Of a stretch of 34,165 nucleotides of DNA, positions 25,815-34,165 are shown one piece after another. The translations under genes and the position numbers were made by a program. A model generated the notes under the pieces. That model did no database searches. It was not told the DNA's origin and saw nothing but the letters and a program-made list of their open reading frames with translations. The DNA is taken from NCBI GenBank assembly GCA_937950315.1, contig CALFDU010000059.1, forward strand, positions 1-34,165. The letters run 5' to 3'. The DNA comes from an uncultured Saprospiraceae bacterium (GTDB taxonomy: Bacteria > Bacteroidota > Bacteroidia > Chitinophagales > Saprospiraceae). How positions within the stretch are numbered: position 1 is the stretch's first letter; the number at the start of each line of letters is the position of its first letter.

Positions 25815-27296
25815 CTATAAAACTACTATCCACCAAGAATCCATAAGCTTAGTACCATCTTGTATACATATAACATGTACACCTTTGGTGCTTGGAAGAT
25901 CAGAAGATTGTACAGTATGTTTTCCGATGGAAAATGTTTTATTTGCGATTGTTTTTACATTATTGGAGCTGAGGTCATAAGATTCTATATTGTAATGTCC
26001 TTCCTTAGCGATCGTAAAGGTAAGATCTCGCAAAACATCTTCTGTGACTGTGAGTGGTTTGGAGATCATGGCATCAGATTGGATTGCGCCTATCTCAAAG
26101 TAGCATACGAAGTTTTCATCATACATATGTGGGCCAGCTTTCATTGTATGAGGAGGATCAGAGGGGTTGTATGGATTAGTCGAAGTATTGTCGTAGGTGG
26201 CAGTGGTATAGATTTTTGTTCCTTTGGGTAGATGGAGTGATTCCTTGAAAATGTATTTTTCTCTCCAATGAAAATCCCAATCGTTGATAGATAAGATAGA
26301 TATTGAAGACTGATCTGGTAAGACAGCAAATACTTCCCAACTTCTGCATAACAGATGCGCTAGTGGGGTAATGGATCGTAAATTCACATCAATAGGTAGT
26401 TCTAAAGAAGATGAAATTCTCTTTTTCAATTCTTTTTCCAAAAGAAAGGTATCAGCCAGCAATCCGGTGTGTGCCAAAGGTACATTTTGAAGGATAGGAC
26501 TAGGATGATCAGCAAAAGAAAGATGTACACAACTACTGTCGGTCTGCACTTCACCAGATGGACCATAATGGATATGGAGTAGGAGTTCAGAATTACTTGG
26601 GAGGTAGAGGTGTTCACTTTCTGAAAGTTCGTTGCTGCTTGTATGTGGCATCCAGCTCATCCAATTGGGGAATGATGCGGTAAAGCCTATGCTCCCATAG
26701 GCATAAAATCCATATCGAGGATCCCACGTATCCATCTTAGAAGAACTACCGATCGGTGCTATCGATATATTGGCAGAGCGAACGATTTCTTTATTACCAG
26801 GTTCGAAAACGACATCTGTGATGTACTTGTCAGTGGGTATATCAAGCTCTAATGGAAAGACCTGATACTGATCATAATAAATGCCATAATGCTCGAATGG
26901 CTCAGACATGCATACGGTATAGTCATAAAAAGAAAGTGAATTATCCTGTAGAGTAGAACCGAACTCGGTTCTGCTTCCAGCTGGTAAACCTTCATCTATC
27001 CATTTTTCTAATAACTTTTTTTCCTTGTCTGAGATAAATCTTTCGTTAGCATATTTTACTTTATGATGGTCTGCCTTAAATGGAGGCATCAATTTAATAT
27101 CTATAACAAATTTGATCATACTTGCATAACTAGCTACATCATCATAAGTATTAAGTGGAATGGGGCCAATATCACCATCTTGGTGACATGACTGGCAATT
27201 CTTTTTGATGATAGGTGCTATGTGCTCGTAGTAGGTAACTTGAGCATTGCAAATGATGCTGCATAAAAAGTAGGAAATTAGTAAATACCATTTCAT
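25815..27296 (-). CDS. Cytochrome c / copper type II monooxygenase-like protein with altered copper sites
   Basis: The ATG at 27296 gives a signal peptide (MKWYLLISYFLCSIICNAQ) and forms ATGA with the stop of the upstream redoxin gene; an in-frame ATG at 27332 lies inside that gene. Residues 20-110 form a cytochrome c domain with CQSCH (Cys34, Cys37, His38) and probable axial Met70 in KLMPP. Residues about 150-400 resemble the dopamine beta-/peptidylglycine monooxygenase fold. His241-x-His243 of the CuM site is present (HIHYGPSG). The usual His-His of CuH is Arg173-Ser174 (PGNKEIVRSAN), the HxH before LLG is Ala-His314, and the usual DEM is DEN (Asn395). The last ~70 residues resemble a T9SS-type beta-sandwich tail without YPNP. 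It probably acts in the periplasm; classic copper hydroxylase activity looks doubtful. Confidence 0.82.
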   Translation of the reverse strand: MKWYLLISYFLCSIICNAQVTYYEHIAPIIKKNCQSCHQDGDIGPIPLNTYDDVASYASMIKFVIDIKLMPPFKADHHKVKYANERFISDKEKKLLEKWIDEGLPAGSRTEFGSTLQDNSLSFYDYTVCMSEPFEHYGIYYDQYQVFPLELDIPTDKYITDVVFEPGNKEIVRSANISIAPIGSSSKMDTWDPRYGFYAYGSIGFTASFPNWMSWMPHTSSNELSESEHLYLPSNSELLLHIHYGPSGEVQTDSSCVHLSFADHPSPILQNVPLAHTGLLADTFLLEKELKKRISSSLELPIDVNLRSITPLAHLLCRSWEVFAVLPDQSSISILSINDWDFHWREKYIFKESLHLPKGTKIYTTATYDNTSTNPYNPSDPPHTMKAGPHMYDENFVCYFEIGAIQSDAMISKPLTVTEDVLRDLTFTIAKEGHYNIESYDLSSNNVKTIANKTFSIGKHTVQSSDLPSTKGVHVICIQDGTKLMDSWWIVVL

Positions 27297-27796
27297 CGCT
27301 TTGTGATATAACAACCAATAGGATCTGGCCATGGCTTAGGAGTCGTACGATTGGCTATAGCATTTTTAATAGCGATCTCTAGATCCTCCGTGACTTTACC
27401 ATGTCTCATCCTACCTGGGGCCGCATACGAGTCGTTAATCCTTCCTTGGTATAAAATTTCATCCTTATTATTTACAAAAACTACTTCTGGTGTGACGGTG
27501 GCTTTGTATTTATCGGTGATGGTTCTGTCATGATCAATCTGAATGGTGAATTGATCCAGATCATACTTCTTTTTGAACAGAGATGCTGATTTGATGTGGC
27601 TTCTTCGTTGCGGAAATATAGCTACGAACTTGACTTCTTCACTGTACTCTGAAGATAATTTATTGAGTGTCTTGCCTAAGTAATTACACACAGGGCATTC
27701 TTCCGCCATAAATACATATGCAGTATAGTTTGTTTGGCCGATCATAGGTTGTGATCCGAAAAATAGTGCAAGTAGAATAGTGTAGAATTTATACAT
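27293..27796 (-). CDS. Thioredoxin-fold redoxin, partner of the cytochrome/monooxygenase-like protein
   Basis: The 167-residue protein has a signal peptide (about 1-20) and a thioredoxin-like domain with CPVC (Cys34, Cys37) and a cis-Pro region ATVTPEVVFVN. Its GRINDSYA, GRMRHGKVTEDLEIAI and PIGCYI stretches match the redoxin domain that, in many bacteria, is fused directly in front of a cytochrome c and copper-monooxygenase domain. Here that architecture is split into two genes joined by an ATGA stop/start overlap, so translation is probably coupled. It likely acts as a periplasmic thiol-disulfide protein, perhaps in haem or copper-site assembly. It diverges from the YceI gene across 271 bp, where I see no other gene and no convincing promoter consensus. 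Confidence 0.85.
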   Translation of the reverse strand: MYKFYTILLALFFGSQPMIGQTNYTAYVFMAEECPVCNYLGKTLNKLSSEYSEEVKFVAIFPQRRSHIKSASLFKKKYDLDQFTIQIDHDRTITDKYKATVTPEVVFVNNKDEILYQGRINDSYAAPGRMRHGKVTEDLEIAIKNAIANRTTPKPWPDPIGCYITKR

Positions 27797-28067
27797 ACAT
27801 TAAAAGTATAATTTTCCATTCAATTACATACTTGGCAGGACCTGAAACAGCGTAAATATTAACTGAATCATCATATTCAGCTTTGAAATTAATTGATTGA
27901 GTTCATAGAGAATGAGTATCAGGGAATTAATATGGATATTTAGCTCAATGAAATGAGCAAGGTCTTTTTATTGAAATTTAGATAATTAAATAAGTTTCTT
28001 TGAAAGTGATACAGTTATACGTGAACAAAACTTTTTTTGTACTTTTTAGACCAAAAGTTGTTAATAT

Positions 28068-28604
28068 ATGAAATTACTTCTTGGAATACTTTTCTGTTTT
28101 ACAACAAATATCGGTATAGGGCAGATTTATACAACGAATGATGGATTGGTTCGTTTTGTCTCTGAAGCTCCTCTTGAAATTATCCAGGCCAAATCTAATC
28201 AGGTGCAAGGTTTAATAGATTTAGAAAAGAATGTATTTGCTTTTAAATTGTATATCAAGTCTTTTGAGGGTTTCAATAATCCTTTGCAGCAAGTACATTT
28301 TTATGAGAACTATATGGAAGTTAATGATTTTCCGATTGCCACTTTTAAAGGAAAATTATTGGAACCAGTACAAATAGGAAAAGGATTGTATAGAGCGAAA
28401 GGGAGGCTGGAAATACATGGCAAGTCTGTAGAGAGGATTATTGAAGTAGAACTGCTCTTAGAGGGTCGTGAAATAGAATATACTACATCATTTACTATTC
28501 CTCTAGAGGATCATGATATTGAACTTCCTCAAATTGTTTATCAGAAAATTGCAGAAGTAATACGGGTAAAAGTAGATGGTAAATTGATAATTCGAGATGA
28601 ATAG
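28068..28604 (+). CDS. YceI-family periplasmic lipid/isoprenoid-binding protein
   Basis: The 178-residue product has a signal peptide (MKLLLGILFCFTTNIGIGQ). It then matches the YceI family: FVSEAPLEIIQAKSNQVQGLIDLEKNVFAF near the N-terminus, FEGFNNPLQQVHFYENYMEV in the middle and a long final strand pair. YceI proteins form a small lipocalin-like barrel that binds polyisoprenoids such as quinones. The short spacing of the first domain and the HFYENYMEV segment fit the Bacteroidota subgroup. It is the first gene of an operon: its stop overlaps the start of the histidine kinase gene by 8 bases. That suggests it supplies or reports a quinone-type signal, an inference from gene order. Confidence 0.87.
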   Translation: MKLLLGILFCFTTNIGIGQIYTTNDGLVRFVSEAPLEIIQAKSNQVQGLIDLEKNVFAFKLYIKSFEGFNNPLQQVHFYENYMEVNDFPIATFKGKLLEPVQIGKGLYRAKGRLEIHGKSVERIIEVELLLEGREIEYTTSFTIPLEDHDIELPQIVYQKIAEVIRVKVDGKLIIRDE

Positions 28605-31362
28605 AATCTTTATTATATTACTTTTCCTATTGCCAAGTACCATTTGGGCACAGTATCCATGCTGGCAAGAAATAAGTCTGAAGGAGAAGATTGATATCCA
28701 ATCAATGCAGGTTGATTCTCTTGGTTTCTTGTGGATAGCAGATCTACACAATTTATATCGCTACGATGGTAATGATCCTATAGTCAAGCTTCAATTAGTT
28801 AATGAGTCGATTACCGCATTTAATTATACTGCAGATGAGATATTGGTAGGAACTTCATACGGTCGTATACTTAAGTTGAAAATAGATAATGAAGGTTTTG
28901 AAGTTCTTCAAGATAGTACATTAAATGAACCTGTAACGAATATTCTATATATCGATGATAGTCACTATATAGCCGCTTCTTATGAATCAGGCATTAGGAT
29001 AAGAAATAACGATCTACAGAAAAAAATGGATGTTGATCATGGATTGGTTAGTAATGAAGTATATGACTTGGCATTACATAATGGTAAATATTATCTAGCT
29101 ACAGATCAAGGCATACAAGTACTTGATGTATCAGATAGCATTACGGTTATGGACGTAATAAGTACAGATGATGGACTATCTGATATAGTGATTACAAATT
29201 TAATATCCAAGGGAAATAAATTATGGTATACTGATTATGACAATCATCTTGGAAGTATAGATTCAGATAATAATATAGTCAATTATTCTTTCGATGAAAA
29301 ATCAAAAATCAACGATGTTATCTCTCTTGGAGATCAGATCTTTTTGGTTACGGATTTTGGTTTGATGACTTTTTTTGATGGTCAATTTATACAACAATAT
29401 CCAATCAAAGGGAAAGAGAAAATCTCTAATATACAGAATGATAAAGAAGGTAATATTTGGATGGTCAATGGGAACGGGAAACTCTTGAAGGGCAATCTTT
29501 ACTTTCAAAAAATAGATATACAGTCTGGCAATATTACTGCATTCACAAAGTTTGGAGATTACTATATGATTGGTAATAGTGATGGACTATCTAGCTATCA
29601 ATATAACAATGAAAGAAAAGTCAGTTCAAATAATATAACCCACTTAGTCAATTTTAAAAATTATCTAATTGTAGGTACGTTCTCTAAAGGGATAATGATC
29701 TATGATCGTGAATTGAATCTTGTACAACATATTAAAGAATGGGGTTCGTATAAAAACCAATCCGTACTAAATACACATGTAGCCGATAACCGACTGTATG
29801 TGTCTTCTCTCACTGGTGTTGTAGAATTTGAATTAGTAAATAATAAACTTAAAATCACAAGAAACTTTGACGATCTTATCGGACCTGGCTACATATATGC
29901 TATGATGTTGAATGCCGATCAAATGTATTTTGGAACAGATAGAAAAGGATTGATCGTACTAGATAGGAAATCGAAGGAAGTCACAGAATATCGAAAGTTT
30001 TCATCTGGAGTTAAGGTTGGATCTATATATGCAATAGCACAAGACAATAATGGTAAGGTATGGGTGACATCAGAAAATCACGGGTTGGGATATTTAGAAA
30101 ATGACAAATTAATCTCTGTAAATAACATAAAAAATACCTCTGATAGGTATACATCGCTATCGTTGACATATAGTGGATATTTACTAGCTGTTCGTGATTT
30201 TAGCATTGACTTGATAGATCCTAGAAGTAACCACATCATGTACTATGATAAAGAATTGGACTTAGAGGAAGCTAAGACCTACTTAAATACGATGCATACA
30301 GAAGGTGATCAAATATATTTTGTACATGGCAGTAATGTCTATATGTATTCTGCGAAGGACAATATCAAGATACATCCGAATGTAGTCATAGATGAAGTGT
30401 TGGTAAATTTAACTCGGGTTACGACCGAGCAAAGCTTTGATGAAGATAATAACAATATAGAATTTAGCTTCTCAGGTAGCTGGCTGACAGATCCATCAAA
30501 GCTTACCTATGAGTATTTTTTAGAAGGATTTGACAAAGATTGGAGAGCCACAAAAGATAAGTCTGTCTCGTTTAGAAAATTGCCTCCAGGTAAATATAAC
30601 TTTCGAGTAAGAGCCTCAGAAAATGGATATTTTCTAGATGAACCCGAAGATTCTTATAGCTTTGAAATCAGGTCTCACTTCTACAATCTTTGGTGGGTGA
30701 AGAGCCTGTTTATGATACTCTTAGGGCTGATAGTTTGGAGTATATTCAAAGCCATAGAAGGAAGGAAAAAGGAAATACTAGCTCTGGAAAAATTGAATAT
30801 TGAAAATCAATTTATAAACCTTAAAAATCAACTCAATCCTCACTTTCTATTCAATGCATTCAATACATTGATAGGTTTAATAGAAGAGGATAAAGATCGA
30901 AGTGTTGCCTTTGTGGAGAGGATGACAGACTTCTATAGAAATATCCTCGAACATGGTAAGCAAAATCTTATCACACTGGCACAAGAGCAAGAAATGCTAA
31001 ATCAGTACATGGCTATTCTGAAGTCTAGATTTAATGGTCAGCTGGATATTCAGATAGATATTAACGATAATACTGCAGAATATAAACTACCGCCGATGAC
31101 TTTACAGCTATTGTTAGAGAATGCTGTCAAGCATAATGTAGTCAGTAGTAAAAATCCACTCAAGTTTAGTATCGAGCAAGTGCAAGATAAAGTCATTGTC
31201 CGGAATGTAAAAACTGCACTGGTACAAGATGTACAAAGCACTAAAACAGGATTAGAAAATATCAAAAGAAGGTTTGAGCTAGTAGGACTACCTAAGCCGA
31301 TAATAAGGAATGTGGATGTTTTTTTTGAAGTTATCATTCATCTCAAAAAAAGTAAAAATTAA
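28597..31362 (+). CDS. Reg_prop/Y_Y_Y sensor histidine kinase (LytS type)
   Basis: The 921-residue protein has a signal peptide and a periplasmic two-propeller region of Reg_prop-like blades (about 20-590; for example GKVWVTSENHGLGYLE, GNIWMVNGNGK). A Y_Y_Y domain follows (about 600-690: LTYEYFLEGFDKDWRA, LPPGKYNFRVRASENG), then one transmembrane helix (about 700-720) and a His_kinase/LytS-type domain. The phosphoacceptor is His749 in LKNQLNPHFLFNAFNTL and the ATPase N-box is LLLENAVKHN. Kinases of this type pair with LytTR regulators. The gene overlaps the YceI gene by 8 bases and the regulator gene by one base (TAATG). In related carbohydrate-sensing systems the propeller binds a sugar; here the ligand is unknown and the neighbours point to a redox signal. 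Confidence 0.93.
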   Translation: MNRIFIILLFLLPSTIWAQYPCWQEISLKEKIDIQSMQVDSLGFLWIADLHNLYRYDGNDPIVKLQLVNESITAFNYTADEILVGTSYGRILKLKIDNEGFEVLQDSTLNEPVTNILYIDDSHYIAASYESGIRIRNNDLQKKMDVDHGLVSNEVYDLALHNGKYYLATDQGIQVLDVSDSITVMDVISTDDGLSDIVITNLISKGNKLWYTDYDNHLGSIDSDNNIVNYSFDEKSKINDVISLGDQIFLVTDFGLMTFFDGQFIQQYPIKGKEKISNIQNDKEGNIWMVNGNGKLLKGNLYFQKIDIQSGNITAFTKFGDYYMIGNSDGLSSYQYNNERKVSSNNITHLVNFKNYLIVGTFSKGIMIYDRELNLVQHIKEWGSYKNQSVLNTHVADNRLYVSSLTGVVEFELVNNKLKITRNFDDLIGPGYIYAMMLNADQMYFGTDRKGLIVLDRKSKEVTEYRKFSSGVKVGSIYAIAQDNNGKVWVTSENHGLGYLENDKLISVNNIKNTSDRYTSLSLTYSGYLLAVRDFSIDLIDPRSNHIMYYDKELDLEEAKTYLNTMHTEGDQIYFVHGSNVYMYSAKDNIKIHPNVVIDEVLVNLTRVTTEQSFDEDNNNIEFSFSGSWLTDPSKLTYEYFLEGFDKDWRATKDKSVSFRKLPPGKYNFRVRASENGYFLDEPEDSYSFEIRSHFYNLWWVKSLFMILLGLIVWSIFKAIEGRKKEILALEKLNIENQFINLKNQLNPHFLFNAFNTLIGLIEEDKDRSVAFVERMTDFYRNILEHGKQNLITLAQEQEMLNQYMAILKSRFNGQLDIQIDINDNTAEYKLPPMTLQLLLENAVKHNVVSSKNPLKFSIEQVQDKVIVRNVKTALVQDVQSTKTGLENIKRRFELVGLPKPIIRNVDVFFEVIIHLKKSKN

Positions 31363-32084
31363 TGAAAGCAATAATAGTAGAAGATGAACAATTAGCCGCT
31401 AATAGATTAAAGAGAATGATTAATGAGGCGGCACCAGATATCAAAGTCGTGTCAACCTTTGAAACAATAGAGGACACAGTGTCTTTTCTTAATAGTCGAA
31501 AAGATATAGAAATAATATTCTTGGACGTACATTTGGCTGATGGAAATAGCTTCGAATTGTTCAATATCATGGACGTGAAATGCAATGTAATATTTACAAC
31601 TGCTTATGACCAATATGCCATAGAGGCTTTTAGGAAAAATGCTACTGACTATCTACTCAAGCCACTAAAAAAAGAACATCTTGCGGAAGCTATCGCAAAA
31701 GCAAAACCAGTTTCCAATAACTTACTAGAAGAAATCAAAACTCCTTACAAGAAGCGGATCATTATAAAGTTCATGTCAAAACTGCACAGCATAAAGACTG
31801 ATGAGATAGCTTATGTGTTTTCGAAGAACAAGATTTCCTATTTCTACATGATAGATGGTCAGCGATATCCCTCTGACTATAAACTACAGGATGTTGAAAA
31901 CCTACTCGATCCAAGCATTTTCTTTAGAGCGAACAGACAGTTTATTATCCATTTAGATGCTGTAGAAAGTATGACAAAGCACCAAGCTTCTAGGATTAAG
32001 GTAGTCGTAAAACCTGCGATTTCTGAAACGATCATTGTCAGTACAGATAAGACTCCAGTGTTTAAGGAATGGTTGAATAGATAG
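31362..32084 (+). CDS. LytTR-family response regulator
   Basis: The 240-residue protein has a receiver domain with acidic residues Glu7/Asp8, phosphoacceptor Asp55 (IIFLDVHLADG), FTTAYDQYA and Lys100 (DYLLKP). A LytTR DNA-binding domain follows at about 140-240 (IAYVFSKNKISYFYMIDGQRYPSD, FFRANRQFIIHLDAVESM). It is the cognate partner of the kinase encoded directly upstream; the two genes overlap by one base. It probably binds paired direct repeats near target promoters. No such repeats were clearly seen around 27.8-28.1 kb or 32.1-32.6 kb. Its likely targets are the divergent redoxin/cytochrome genes and the downstream cupredoxin gene, by position only. Confidence 0.93.
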   Translation: MKAIIVEDEQLAANRLKRMINEAAPDIKVVSTFETIEDTVSFLNSRKDIEIIFLDVHLADGNSFELFNIMDVKCNVIFTTAYDQYAIEAFRKNATDYLLKPLKKEHLAEAIAKAKPVSNNLLEEIKTPYKKRIIIKFMSKLHSIKTDEIAYVFSKNKISYFYMIDGQRYPSDYKLQDVENLLDPSIFFRANRQFIIHLDAVESMTKHQASRIKVVVKPAISETIIVSTDKTPVFKEWLNR

Positions 32085-32102
32085 AGAGAACAACAGGGCT
32101 TT

Positions 32103-32250
32103 TTAATCAAACTCGCAAAAGTTCCATAGCACTCCTGACGGATCATGTAAAAAACTCTCCTGACTATGTAATAATTCGCAGGGATATGCTGATAAGATAC
32201 ATCGAAGCCAAAGATATCGGAGTAGATCTTGGTAAGACATAAATGAAAGT
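32103..32250 (-). pseudogene. Possible C-terminal remnant of a glyoxalase/VOC-type gene
   Basis: On the minus strand an open stretch ends ELLHSQESFLHDPSGVLWNF followed by CEFD and a stop at 32103-32105. The DP-x-G-x-x-W-x-F-C pattern resembles the end of VOC-superfamily proteins. Further upstream the frame is broken by a stop and looks scrambled, and no start is present. The resemblance is short and may be chance. The rest of the gap 32085-32645 holds no gene that I can support. Confidence 0.3.
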
Positions 32251-32645
32251 ACAGATAAATTATGTCACTTTTATCCTTCTCAAGGATGGTTGGGTATATA
32301 TGACTTTAGAACTATCCAATCTCTAGACTGATAGGCAGATATTGAATCGTATTCTAGAGTAGAAAATGCATTGACTTTTTCCTTACATCAAACCATCCCT
32401 AGTCTTCGCTCAAGACAGAACTTGGGTTATTAGATTTAATCAATAGTAATCTCTAGTTAGGAAAATAATTCTTTATCCATGGCATTAAGTCTTATCAATA
32501 TCCAGATTACATGTTTCCATTAAGTAAGATTCAGATCAATATCAAAGTGATTCAGAAAGCAAATAGCCTAGTTCAATCTTTTTTATTAACGATTTATAAT
32601 TTCTACCATATATTTTAGAGCTACACTTAACAGAAAAAGCTTAAT

Positions 32646-34165
32646 ATGAAAATATTTGGATTTACACTATCTCTTCTTTTAGTGGCGAATATTGCTTTCG
32701 CTCAATGTACTGCATCTTTCACATGGAATGATACCGATATTACTATCCAGTTTATGGATATAAGCACAACAGATGTTGGTGATCCTATTGTAAGTTGGTT
32801 CTGGGATTTTGACGATAATGGAAATACATCAACAGAGCAAAACCCTCTTTATACCTTCAGTGAAGCAGATAAATATGATGTTATATTGACTATAACTACT
32901 CAAAATGGATGTATTTCTAGTATTGAAATAGAAATAGAAACATGTGTGCTAGCGGTCAATCATACAATAGGAGTATGCGATATTAACGGTAACATTCCTG
33001 TAGATATTACGGTCAATGATCCTTGGGACGTAGCAGAAGAAGTAGATATAATTTTAGATGGACAATCAGTGCTTGGTAGCCCATTTATAATTGATGACAG
33101 TAACCCGATAAATGTTTCAGTGGATGTACCCGGTGATGGTCTAGATCATGTGATTCAAATTCAGAGCATAGAAATAGCTACCTGTGCGAATGCTATTGAG
33201 TTGACTACAGATGATTGTAATTCGGATTGTTTTTTATCAGGACTACAAGTTGGATATCCAGCAGGTGTAACTCATACTGTAGATGTAGGTGATGATTTCT
33301 TCAACCCAGTTTCTGTAGGTTTAGTTCTTGGAGATATTGTAAATTTTGATTGGATCGGTGATGGACATAGCACTACTTCCGATGCTACTACTGGTCCTGA
33401 TGCCTGGAATAGCGGAGTAATCAGTATTGGATCTAGCTTTGAAGTTGTAATAGATAATCCTGGAACACATCCTTTCTATTGCATACCTCACGGAGGACCA
33501 GGTGGTGTTGGTATGAGTGGAGAGATACTGGCAAATTGCCCATCCGGCAATAGTCTTGATTTATTGATATCATTTAATACCACGTTGGCCGATGCAGCAG
33601 GATATAACATCTATTATGATGGAGTCTTAGTAACTGGTAGTCCATTCTCATATACAGGTACTGGAACACAGAGTCAAACAATATCAATTGTAGGTGATGG
33701 GTTGTTACATCCATTAATAGTTGAAGATGTAAATGATCCCTCTTGCACATTATCTATGGATTACAATTCTCCTGATTGTAATCAAGGAGGTGGTAATCCA
33801 GTATGTAATATAACTTTAAGTCTTGGTCAACCAAGTGGGTGTGATGCCAATCAAGATGTCATGGTAGATGCTACCGTTATAGTTGCGAACGGAGGAACAG
33901 GATTTAATTTATCCATAGACGGTGGTACTCCAACATTTTATACCTACAATATACCATCAACAACAATAGTACTTAGTTTACCAGGTGATGGGCAAAACCA
34001 TACAATATCTGTAACTGATGATGCAGATAGTGGATGTACGACTACAACGGTAATCAATACTCCTAACTGTAACTTGCCTTGCAGTATTACGAATCTCGTG
34101 GTTTCTGAAGCTGGAGCTACAGGAGGGATAACACATACAGTAGAAGTAGAGGATTTTATATTCAA
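32646..34165 (+). CDS. Secreted PKD/cupredoxin protein with a type 1 copper site (3' end outside window)
   Basis: The reading frame is open from the ATG at 32646 to the right edge (506 codons). It has a signal peptide (MKIFGFTLSLLLVANIAFAQ). A PKD domain (about 22-98; WFWDFDDNGNTSTEQNPLYTF) is followed by a strand-rich domain with Cys pairs. A cupredoxin domain spans about 196-296 with all four type 1 copper ligands: His241 (GDGHSTT), Cys279 and His282 (FYCIPHGG) and Met290 (GVGMSGE). The final visible residues (CSITNLVVSEAGATGGITHTV, then EVEDFIF) look like the start of a second cupredoxin repeat. It is probably an extracellular or surface electron-transfer or copper-binding protein. It is not in the LytTR operon itself (561-bp gap) but follows it on the same strand. 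Confidence 0.85.
   Translation, partial: MKIFGFTLSLLLVANIAFAQCTASFTWNDTDITIQFMDISTTDVGDPIVSWFWDFDDNGNTSTEQNPLYTFSEADKYDVILTITTQNGCISSIEIEIETCVLAVNHTIGVCDINGNIPVDITVNDPWDVAEEVDIILDGQSVLGSPFIIDDSNPINVSVDVPGDGLDHVIQIQSIEIATCANAIELTTDDCNSDCFLSGLQVGYPAGVTHTVDVGDDFFNPVSVGLVLGDIVNFDWIGDGHSTTSDATTGPDAWNSGVISIGSSFEVVIDNPGTHPFYCIPHGGPGGVGMSGEILANCPSGNSLDLLISFNTTLADAAGYNIYYDGVLVTGSPFSYTGTGTQSQTISIVGDGLLHPLIVEDVNDPSCTLSMDYNSPDCNQGGGNPVCNITLSLGQPSGCDANQDVMVDATVIVANGGTGFNLSIDGGTPTFYTYNIPSTTIVLSLPGDGQNHTISVTDDADSGCTTTTVINTPNCNLPCSITNLVVSEAGATGGITHTVEVEDFIF

Noticed and set aside
27297-27332. Upstream start for the cytochrome/monooxygenase-like protein
   Set aside because: It lies inside the redoxin gene and hides the signal peptide; the ATGA overlap at 27293-27296 supports the later start.

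Overview
The window looks like chromosomal DNA of a free-living member of the Bacteroidota, most likely of the Saprospiria (Lewinella-like) type. This rests on the low GC content, genes without Shine-Dalgarno sequences, several secreted proteins with type IX secretion (T9SS) sorting tails (YPNP motifs at 1-60 and about 12340), PKD/CUB/M43 and FG-GAP/ASPIC-UnbV multidomain exoproteins, membrane-anchored LytTR regulators and a two-component sensor with a Reg_prop/Y_Y_Y propeller. The assignment is from style, not from a marker gene. No tRNA, rRNA, CRISPR array, insertion sequence or phage gene was seen. Layout: 1-3213 (minus) is the 5' 1071 codons of a giant FG-GAP/ASPIC-UnbV protein with nine 54-residue GCDSI-type repeats, running off the left edge. 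Next are an S10 serine carboxypeptidase (minus), an M43 metalloprotease with PKD and CUB-like domains (plus), a GT-C membrane glycosyltransferase (plus) and a bestrophin-like channel (minus). A membrane LytTR regulator diverges from the bestrophin gene. 11-15 kb holds a T9SS beta-helix protein, a DUF2306-like membrane protein preceded by three 20-bp tandem repeats, and an outer-membrane barrel protein closed by a 19-bp hairpin. 15-19.6 kb (minus) holds a PepSY-like membrane protein, an AhpD-like peroxidase-related protein, a DUF998 membrane protein, a Crp/Fnr regulator with no normal start codon and an unknown secreted protein. 20-25.5 kb is a two-component locus. A TPR sensor kinase (plus) converges on, and shares a CTAG double stop with, a two-gene minus-strand unit encoding a NarL/LuxR-type response regulator and a secreted metzincin with a tectonin-like propeller. 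A 34-bp near-perfect palindrome lies just upstream of the regulator gene, and a degenerate copy (19 of 22 bases) lies upstream of the kinase gene. This is the best candidate for a shared operator. 25.8-34.2 kb appears to be a redox module. A thioredoxin-fold protein is translationally coupled to a cytochrome c/copper-monooxygenase-like protein that has lost several copper-ligand residues. Divergent from it is a tightly packed YceI - propeller histidine kinase - LytTR regulator operon. It is followed by a large secreted protein, cut by the right edge, with a PKD domain and at least one complete type 1 copper (cupredoxin) domain. I infer that these genes form one signalling and electron-transfer or metal-related system. 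That link rests on gene order only.
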